64,000 nt of DNA, from contig NZ_UUPU01000067.1 of the NCBI RefSeq assembly GCF_900591205.1, positions 1-64,000 of the forward strand, in the 5' to 3' direction. This DNA is from Pseudomonas viridiflava (GTDB lineage: Bacteria > Pseudomonadota > Gammaproteobacteria > Pseudomonadales > Pseudomonadaceae). Positions 58,893 to 64,000 of this stretch are shown here, piece by piece. The notes under the pieces were generated by a model that was given only the letters and a program-made list of their open reading frames with translations, made no database searches and had not been told where the DNA came from. The first letter of the stretch is position 1. Every line of letters begins with the position of its first letter. Made by a program: the position numbers and the translations under genes.

Positions 58893-59644
58893 GCGCCGCA
58901 TTGGCCGAGTTGCGCAGCAGCCTGTTGGCGCTGCAACAGGCAGACAGTTTTTTCCCCGGTGGCGCGGTTGCCTGGTCATGGGGGCTGGAAACGCTGGTGG
59001 CCGATGCCCGCCTGGGGCAGCACGCCGCGATGACCGGCCCCGTCCCTGTCAGGCGCCGTCAGCGCGGCGTGCAGAATGATCGCAGCGTTCAGGTGCGGGC
59101 CTTTGTCGAAGGTCAATTGCGCCATCGCTGGAACAGTTTTGACCGGGTGTTTTTGTGCGCCGCCTGGCACGCGGCGGCGGACCTCACCACCCTGATGGAG
59201 CTGGACCGGCACATCGAGGCCCTGACCCTGGCAGAGGAGTTGCGCCAAGGCTCACGTCGCGTTGGCCAATCGTTGCTCGGCGTGCATGTCGCGCTCGGTA
59301 CACCCGGCGCTGGCGCTTACCAGCAACACGTGCTCGACCGAGCAACACCGGGGCATTTGCCGGTGCTGCAAGGGCTGCTGTGGAAACGACTCGGCATGCA
59401 ACTCGATCACTGCCAACTCGCTGCCGCCCATGGGTTATGCACCGCACTGGTCAGCGCCGCCGTGCGCCTGGGCGTAATGGGGCATGTGGATGCGCAGCGG
59501 GTGCTCACTGACATCCAGCCCTTGCTGCTGCAACTGCTGGCTCAGGAGCCGCTCGCCCTCGACGACGCCAGCGGCTTCACACCCATGGCCGAGATCGCCG
59601 TGATGCGTCACGAAATCCAGGACCTCCGTCTTTTCGCCAATTGA
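58889..59644 (+). CDS. ureF: Urease accessory protein UreF, with an internal insertion
   Basis: A 251-residue GTPase-control/fidelity factor of the UreDFG activation complex. ADSFFPGGAVAWSWGLETLV opens the family region and the C-terminus MAEIAVMRHEIQDLRLFAN is conserved. Residues about 45-66 (GQHAAMTGPVPVRRRQRGVQ and following) are extra compared with other UreF, which explains a length of 251 rather than about 225. The extra DNA is an inverted repeat (59021-59071). The frame is kept, so the protein may still work. Confidence 0.9.
   Translation: MSAALAELRSSLLALQQADSFFPGGAVAWSWGLETLVADARLGQHAAMTGPVPVRRRQRGVQNDRSVQVRAFVEGQLRHRWNSFDRVFLCAAWHAAADLTTLMELDRHIEALTLAEELRQGSRRVGQSLLGVHVALGTPGAGAYQQHVLDRATPGHLPVLQGLLWKRLGMQLDHCQLAAAHGLCTALVSAAVRLGVMGHVDAQRVLTDIQPLLLQLLAQEPLALDDASGFTPMAEIAVMRHEIQDLRLFAN
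59021..59071. repeat. Palindromic insertion inside ureF
   Basis: CACGCCGCG (59021-59029) and CGCGGCGTG (59063-59071) are perfect inverted arms; the match continues imperfectly inwards (TGAC/GTCA, GGC/GCC), giving about 17-base arms. It falls exactly where the protein has about 21 extra residues relative to other UreF sequences. Confidence 0.7.
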
Positions 59645-59689
59645 GGTGACGGGCACGAAAATGCCTGCTGCCGACACAGGAGCTTGAAC

Positions 59690-60385
59690 ATGCTGCTGAC
59701 GCCCACCGAACTTGAGCGACTGACGCTATACACCGCCGCCGAACTCTCGCGCAAACGCCGCGCCAAAGGGCTGCGCCTGAACTTTCCGGAAGCCTCGGCA
59801 CTGATTGCCGATGAGATACTGGAAGGCGCCCGTGAGGGTCGCAGCGTGGCCGAGCTGATCGGTTTCGGCTCGACGCTGCTCAATACTGACGATGTCATGC
59901 CTGGCGTGGCCGATCTGCTGCCGGTGCTGCAGGTGGAAGGCACGTTCCCCGATGGCACCAAACTGGTCACCGTGCATCAGCCGATTCGACCCGGCCAGTT
60001 GCCGTTGGCTGCCATGCCGACGCCAGGCGAAATCATCTCGCCAACGTGCGATATACAGCTCAACAGCGGTCGCCCTACGACCACCGTACGGGCCATCAAT
60101 ACCGGCGACCGGCCGGTGCAAATCGGCAGTCACTACCACTTTTTCGAAGTCAACAAAGCGCTGGATTTCCCGCGTGCCGCCGCCTTCGGCATGCACCTGG
60201 ACATTCCTGCCGGCACCGCCGTGCGTTTTGAGCCGGGGGAGTTGCGCGAAGTGCAGCTGGTGCAATTCGGCGGCACGGGCGACATCCACGGCTTCAGCGG
60301 TTTGACCAATGGCAACCTGCACGATCCGGCCTGCAAAGCCATCGCGCTCGAACGGGCACGCGCCCAACAGTTCAAGGGGGCATGA
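59690..60385 (+). CDS. ureAB: Fused urease gamma-beta subunit
   Basis: A 231-residue fusion: residues 1-100 are UreA (MLLTPTELERLTLYTAAELS; GFGSTLLNTDDVMPGVADLL) and from about 105 UreB (TPGEIISPTCDIQLNSGR; QIGSHYHFFEVNKALDFPRA; VQFGGTGDIHGFSGLTNG). The join is a short IRPGQLPLAAMP linker. Such a fusion is known from Helicobacter UreA; separate subunits are usual in many Pseudomonas. AGGAGC before ATG 59690 decides the start over TTG 59684. Confidence 0.95.
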   Translation: MLLTPTELERLTLYTAAELSRKRRAKGLRLNFPEASALIADEILEGAREGRSVAELIGFGSTLLNTDDVMPGVADLLPVLQVEGTFPDGTKLVTVHQPIRPGQLPLAAMPTPGEIISPTCDIQLNSGRPTTTVRAINTGDRPVQIGSHYHFFEVNKALDFPRAAAFGMHLDIPAGTAVRFEPGELREVQLVQFGGTGDIHGFSGLTNGNLHDPACKAIALERARAQQFKGA

Positions 60386-60388
60386 CCC

Positions 60389-62101
60389 ATGGCAACGATG
60401 ACCCGCAAGGAATACGCCGCGATGTACGGCCCCACCACTGGCGACGCCGTGCGCCTGGGGGACACCTCGCTGCTGGCCGAGGTGGAATTGGACTACGCGG
60501 TGCCCGGCGATGAATGCCTGCACGGCGGCGGCAAGACCCTGCGCGACGGCATGGGCCTGATGCCGGGGCATGACAGCGCAGACGGCGCGCTGGACCTGCT
60601 GATCTGCAACGCGCTGATCATCGACCCGGTGATCGGCATCGTCAAAGGCGACATCGGCATCAAGGACGGCAAGATCGTGGCCATCGGCAAGGCCGGCAAC
60701 CCGCAGGTCATGGACGGTGTTCATCCGCAGTTGATCTGCGGCGTCGCCACCACCGTACGCGACGCAGAAGGCTTGATCGTCACGCCCGGCGGGATCGACG
60801 TACACGTGCATTTCGACTCCGCGCAACTCTGCGATCACGCGCTGGCGTCGGGCCTGACCACGCTGATCGGCGGCTCGCTTGGGCCAATTACCGTGGGGAT
60901 CGACTGCGGCGGCGAATGGAATGTCGGCAAGATGCTGCAAGCCTCTGAAGCCTGGCCAATCAATTTCGGATTTCTCGGCAGGGGCAATTCCAGCAAGCCG
61001 GAATCGCTGCTCGGCCAACTGCGGGGTGGCTGCCTGGGGTTGAAGATCCATGAGGACTGGGGCGCGATGCCTGCAGTGATTGATACCTGCCTCAAGGTGG
61101 CCGATGAGTACGACTTCCAGGTGCAATTACACACCGACACCCTGAATGAATCCGGCTTTCTTGAAGACACGCTGGCCGCCATCGGCGACCGCACGATCCA
61201 CATGTACCACACCGAAGGTGCAGGCGGCGGCCACGCCCCGGACATCATCAGCGTGGCAGGAAAGTCCAACTGCATCCCCTCCTCGACCAACCCGACCAAT
61301 CCGTACACGGTCAACACCTTCGACGAGCACCTGGACATGATCATGGTCTGCCATCACCTCAATCCGGACGTGCCGGAAGACGTGGCGTTCGCGGAATCCA
61401 GGGTGCGGCCCCAGACCATCGCCGCCGAAGACATCCTGCACGACACCGGGGCGATTTCGATCCTCGGCTCCGACAGCCAGGGCATGGGGCGCATCAACGA
61501 GGTGATCTGCCGCACCTGGCAACTGGCCTCGAAAATGAAAGAGCAACGCGGCCGTTTGCCGGAAGAAAAAACTGCATTGGGCGACAACGAACGCATCAAG
61601 CGTTACATCGCCAAGTACACGATCAACGCTGCGCGAGTGTTCGGAATCGACAGTTACATCGGCTCGCTGGAGCCGGGCAAGATCGCTGACTTGGTGCTGT
61701 GGCGCCCGGCGTTTTTTGGCATCAAGCCGGAGCTGGTGGTCAAAGGCGGTTTTATCGTGCACGGCGTGATGGGCGACTCGGCAGCCTCCTTGTACACCTG
61801 CGAGCCCCTGATCATGCGCCCGCAATGGGGGGCCTTCGGTGAAGCCAAACAGGCGGTGTCGGTGAATTTCGTCAACCGCCTCGCCGTGGAGGCTAATACC
61901 GGCGAAAAGCTAGGTTTGAAAAAAGCCATGTTGCCGGCCTTCGGCACCCGCACGCTGCGCAAGTCCGACATGCTGCACAACGACGCCTGCCCGGACATTC
62001 GCGTCGACCCGCAGACCTTCGATGTGTACGCCGACGGAGAGCGCCTGACCTGCGAGCCGGTCAGCGAAGTGCCCTTGGCCCAGCGCTACATGCTGCGCTG
62101 A
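60389..62101 (+). CDS. ureC: Urease alpha subunit
   Basis: A 570-residue catalytic subunit that hydrolyses urea to ammonia and carbamate. Nickel-site features: HVHFDSAQ (two His), the carbamylated Lys in LGLKIHEDWGA, His in QLHTDTLNE and TEGAGGGHAPD, and Asp in ILGSDSQGMG. The flap is MVCHHLNPDVPEDVAFAESR with the mobile Cys. All residues expected for activity are present. It starts three bases after ureAB. Confidence 0.97.
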   Translation: MATMTRKEYAAMYGPTTGDAVRLGDTSLLAEVELDYAVPGDECLHGGGKTLRDGMGLMPGHDSADGALDLLICNALIIDPVIGIVKGDIGIKDGKIVAIGKAGNPQVMDGVHPQLICGVATTVRDAEGLIVTPGGIDVHVHFDSAQLCDHALASGLTTLIGGSLGPITVGIDCGGEWNVGKMLQASEAWPINFGFLGRGNSSKPESLLGQLRGGCLGLKIHEDWGAMPAVIDTCLKVADEYDFQVQLHTDTLNESGFLEDTLAAIGDRTIHMYHTEGAGGGHAPDIISVAGKSNCIPSSTNPTNPYTVNTFDEHLDMIMVCHHLNPDVPEDVAFAESRVRPQTIAAEDILHDTGAISILGSDSQGMGRINEVICRTWQLASKMKEQRGRLPEEKTALGDNERIKRYIAKYTINAARVFGIDSYIGSLEPGKIADLVLWRPAFFGIKPELVVKGGFIVHGVMGDSAASLYTCEPLIMRPQWGAFGEAKQAVSVNFVNRLAVEANTGEKLGLKKAMLPAFGTRTLRKSDMLHNDACPDIRVDPQTFDVYADGERLTCEPVSEVPLAQRYMLR

Positions 62102-62127
62102 TCACAGCCAATAAAAGGAACCTGATA

Positions 62128-62781
62128 ATGAGCACTGCATTCAATGCCGTTACGCAGCCGCAAGCCCATCCCGGTGCCGCGCGCGTCGGGATCGGCGGCC
62201 CGGTCGGTTCGGGCAAGACACGCCTGCTGGAGCAACTGATTCCGCGCTTCATCGCACGCGGCACCGAGCTGGCCATCATCACCAACGACTTGGCGACCCG
62301 CGAGGACGCCGAACGGGTGCAGCGCAGCGGCCTGATCGACCCACAACGGGTGCTCGCAGTGGAGACCGGCGCCTGCCCGCATACGGCGATCCGTGAAGAC
62401 CCGACGCTGAACCTGCAAATGGCCGACGAACTGGAAGCGCGATTCCAGAACCTCGACCTGATCCTGATTGAGTCCGGCGGCGACAACCTGGCCTCGACAT
62501 TCTCGTTGGATCTGGTGGATTACTGGATCTTTGTGATTGATGTTGCAGGCGGCGATGACATCCCGCGCAAACGAGGGCCTGGCGTCTTGAGCTGTGATCT
62601 GCTGGTGGTCAACAAATATGATCTGGCGCCCTATGTGGGTGTTGATCTGCCACGCATGCGTCGCGAATCAGCCGAAGCCCGCAATGGCCGGCCCGTGCTG
62701 TTCACCAATTGCGCTACGGGTGAGGGGGTCGACGCGGTAGTCGAAGCCATCAGCCGCGCCGTGCTGTTTGACCGACCATGA
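62128..62781 (+). CDS. ureG: Urease accessory GTPase UreG
   Basis: A 217-residue GTPase that couples GTP hydrolysis to nickel insertion. P-loop GIGGPVGSGKTRLLEQL, the nickel-binding CPH in VETGACPHTAIRED, ESGGDNLASTFS and the guanine motif VVNKYDLAPYVG are present. AAAAGGAACCTGATA precedes the ATG. Overlaps ureD by four bases. Confidence 0.97.
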   Translation: MSTAFNAVTQPQAHPGAARVGIGGPVGSGKTRLLEQLIPRFIARGTELAIITNDLATREDAERVQRSGLIDPQRVLAVETGACPHTAIREDPTLNLQMADELEARFQNLDLILIESGGDNLASTFSLDLVDYWIFVIDVAGGDDIPRKRGPGVLSCDLLVVNKYDLAPYVGVDLPRMRRESAEARNGRPVLFTNCATGEGVDAVVEAISRAVLFDRP

Positions 62782-63656
62782 ACGCGCCGCAGGAGCTGTT
62801 TCGCCCGTTGATTGACCCGCCCCAGGCATCGTCGCAGGTGCAAGCCCGGATTGCCTTCAGCAAAGCGCCGTCCGGTGCCAGTTACATCAGCGAGCAGCAA
62901 GTGGGCTATCCCTTTCATCTGGGCCGTACTCTCACGCTGCCGGACGACCCGAAAGGCATGGCCGCCGTGTATCTGCAGTCGTGCTCGGGCGGGATTTTCG
63001 CAGGGCAGGATTTGCAGATGCACCTGCATGCCGGGCCGGACAGTCAAGTCCATGTCAGCACTGGCGCGGCGACGGTGGCGCACAGCATGCTCGAACAATC
63101 GGCACGCCAGGCCGTCAGCCTCACCGCCGAATGCGGGGCATTGCTTGAGTACCTGCCAATGGCAACGATCCTGTTCCCCCAGGCAAAACTGCACAGCCAG
63201 GTGAGGGTGAGTCTGCATCCGGGCGCCAGGGTGATGCTGTGTGACGCGTTTTGCCTGCACACCCCTCAAGGCAGTGCCGGCATCTTCGATGTGTACCGTG
63301 CCGACCTCGAAGTGCGATGCCCAGCAGGCCGGTTGCTGGCCGGAGATCGCCTGGCGCTGAGCGGGCAAGACCTGCTGCGGCAATTACCGGGCGTCAGTAA
63401 TGCCTTCCAGACACTGGCGACATTTATGCTCGTGGGTCAGGGCTTGCCTGTTGAGGCGCTGAAAACCGCCTTGCGCAACGTTCTTCCCGCCGATCCCGAC
63501 AGCTATGTGGGTGTCAGCGCATTGCCCAACGACTGCGGGGTTTCATTACGTATCATGACCCTTGATGCGGTGTCACTGCGTAACAGCCTTCACAAAGCCT
63601 GGGCATGTATGCGTGAGCACCTGACCGGTGTAGCACCACGTATGCGTCGCAAATGA
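62778..63656 (+). CDS. ureD: Urease accessory protein UreD/UreH
   Basis: A 292-residue scaffold of the activation complex. VYLQSCSGGIFAGQDLQMHL, GAATVAHSMLEQSARQAVSL and LEYLPMATILFPQAKLHSQV match the UreD beta-helix family. Gene position at the end of the operon is unusual; in many bacteria ureD comes first. Confidence 0.92.
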   Translation: MNAPQELFRPLIDPPQASSQVQARIAFSKAPSGASYISEQQVGYPFHLGRTLTLPDDPKGMAAVYLQSCSGGIFAGQDLQMHLHAGPDSQVHVSTGAATVAHSMLEQSARQAVSLTAECGALLEYLPMATILFPQAKLHSQVRVSLHPGARVMLCDAFCLHTPQGSAGIFDVYRADLEVRCPAGRLLAGDRLALSGQDLLRQLPGVSNAFQTLATFMLVGQGLPVEALKTALRNVLPADPDSYVGVSALPNDCGVSLRIMTLDAVSLRNSLHKAWACMREHLTGVAPRMRRK

Positions 63657-64000
63657 GTGCTGATGACGCTTTCCTCGCAATGCACCCATTACGTACCTCA
63701 GGCTTGAAACGTAAGGCGTTAAGCACGGTCACGGCGACCGCGCTTCGCCTTCGCCAGCTCAGCGATCAAAAAATCCCTGAATGCGCAAACCGCCGTGCAC
63801 CGGCTTGCCTCAGGCGCGTCGAACGGCTCAAGCAAGTCGGCCTGATCAAAGGCATCGTTGCACTGCTGGACAATGTAGCGCTGGATGCCGGTATGGTGGT
63901 GTTGATCGGCGTGGTGCTGGACCGCTCCACACCGGAGTCCTTCGCCGCATTCGAAGCAGCCGCCCAAAAAGTGTCCGGCTGTATGGAGTGCCATGTGGTG
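63654..64000 (+). CDS. Lrp/AsnC-family regulator, partial, helix-turn-helix possibly degenerate
   Basis: An open frame from an ATG overlapping the ureD stop (ATGA), or from ATG 63687, runs to the window end with no stop. PACLRRVERLKQVGLIKGIV followed by ALLDNVALDAGMVVLIGVVL and AAQKVSGCMECHVV is clearly Lrp/AsnC. Before it, LSDQKIPECANRRAPACLRR has only two residues between ANR and PACLRR, where family members have about six, so the first DNA-binding helices look shortened. It may be a decayed gene or an unusual variant; the 3' end is outside the window. Confidence 0.65.

Noticed and set aside
59726..61126. 466-codon minus-strand frame across ureAB and ureC
   Set aside because: Shadow frame; the plus strand carries conserved urease subunits throughout.
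1..64000. CRISPR arrays, insertion sequences and rRNA genes
   Set aside because: I saw no regularly spaced direct repeats, transposase genes or rRNA sequence anywhere in the window.

Overview
The window is a high-GC gammaproteobacterial chromosome segment that looks like the Pseudomonas fluorescens group. The support is an MvaT-type H-NS protein, 4-hydroxyphenylpyruvate dioxygenase, AhpC/AhpF, a glycerate kinase/CdaR pair, REP-type palindromes and many small proteins of pseudomonad type. Coding is dense, with no rRNA, CRISPR array or insertion sequence. One tRNA, tRNA-Leu(UAA), is present.

Layout. 1-262: a strongly folded palindromic repeat and a CCCAA microsatellite. 0.26-4.1 kb: glycerate kinase, CdaR-type regulator and an MFS transporter (sugar diacid/glycerate use). 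4.1-9.3 kb: an SDR/LysR divergent pair, aldo/keto reductase, RarD-like permease and a lineage-type hypothetical protein. 9.4-16.1 kb: hpd, EamA exporter/LysR pair, a CSS-motif EAL phosphodiesterase, mvaT, a DUF4946-like protein and gloA. 16.2-23.0 kb: ahpF, ahpC, a stand-alone tyrosine recombinase divergent from a KfrA-like coiled-coil DNA-binding protein, gor and galU. 23.3-29.9 kb: small proteins and lipoproteins, alkB-ada (alkylation repair), CGNR regulator/alpha-beta hydrolase, nitronate monooxygenase. 30.0-35.4 kb: modABC behind a clear ModE operator, topoisomerase IB, an ABC-F ATPase. 35.4-42.0 kb: YoaK-like protein, lipoprotein, candidate sRNA, azlCD, arsRBC, AraC/LysE pair. 42.1-48.7 kb: mgtA with a long leader holding two small upstream ORFs, then SLOG-like, barrel-like, DinB and zinc-ribbon-like proteins and the tRNA.

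48.8-63.7 kb is a urea/amide nitrogen island and the most interesting part. On the minus strand lie an AmiC-like sensor, an AmiR-like ANTAR antiterminator, an amidase and a HupE/UreJ nickel/cobalt permease broken by one missing base. On the plus strand lies urtABCDE-ureEF-ureAB(fused)-ureC-ureG-ureD. The urt promoter is a near-perfect sigma-54 site with an upstream NtrC-like site. A strong intrinsic terminator stands inside the leader just before the urtA ribosome binding site. The AmiC-like protein shares long stretches with UrtA but has no signal peptide. Together this suggests two-step control: nitrogen limitation fires the sigma-54 promoter, and a ligand-released AmiR-type protein lets polymerase pass the attenuator. 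Other island oddities are a palindromic in-frame insertion in ureF, the ureA-ureB fusion and an unusual gene order. The window ends inside an Lrp/AsnC-like gene whose DNA-binding helix region looks shortened.
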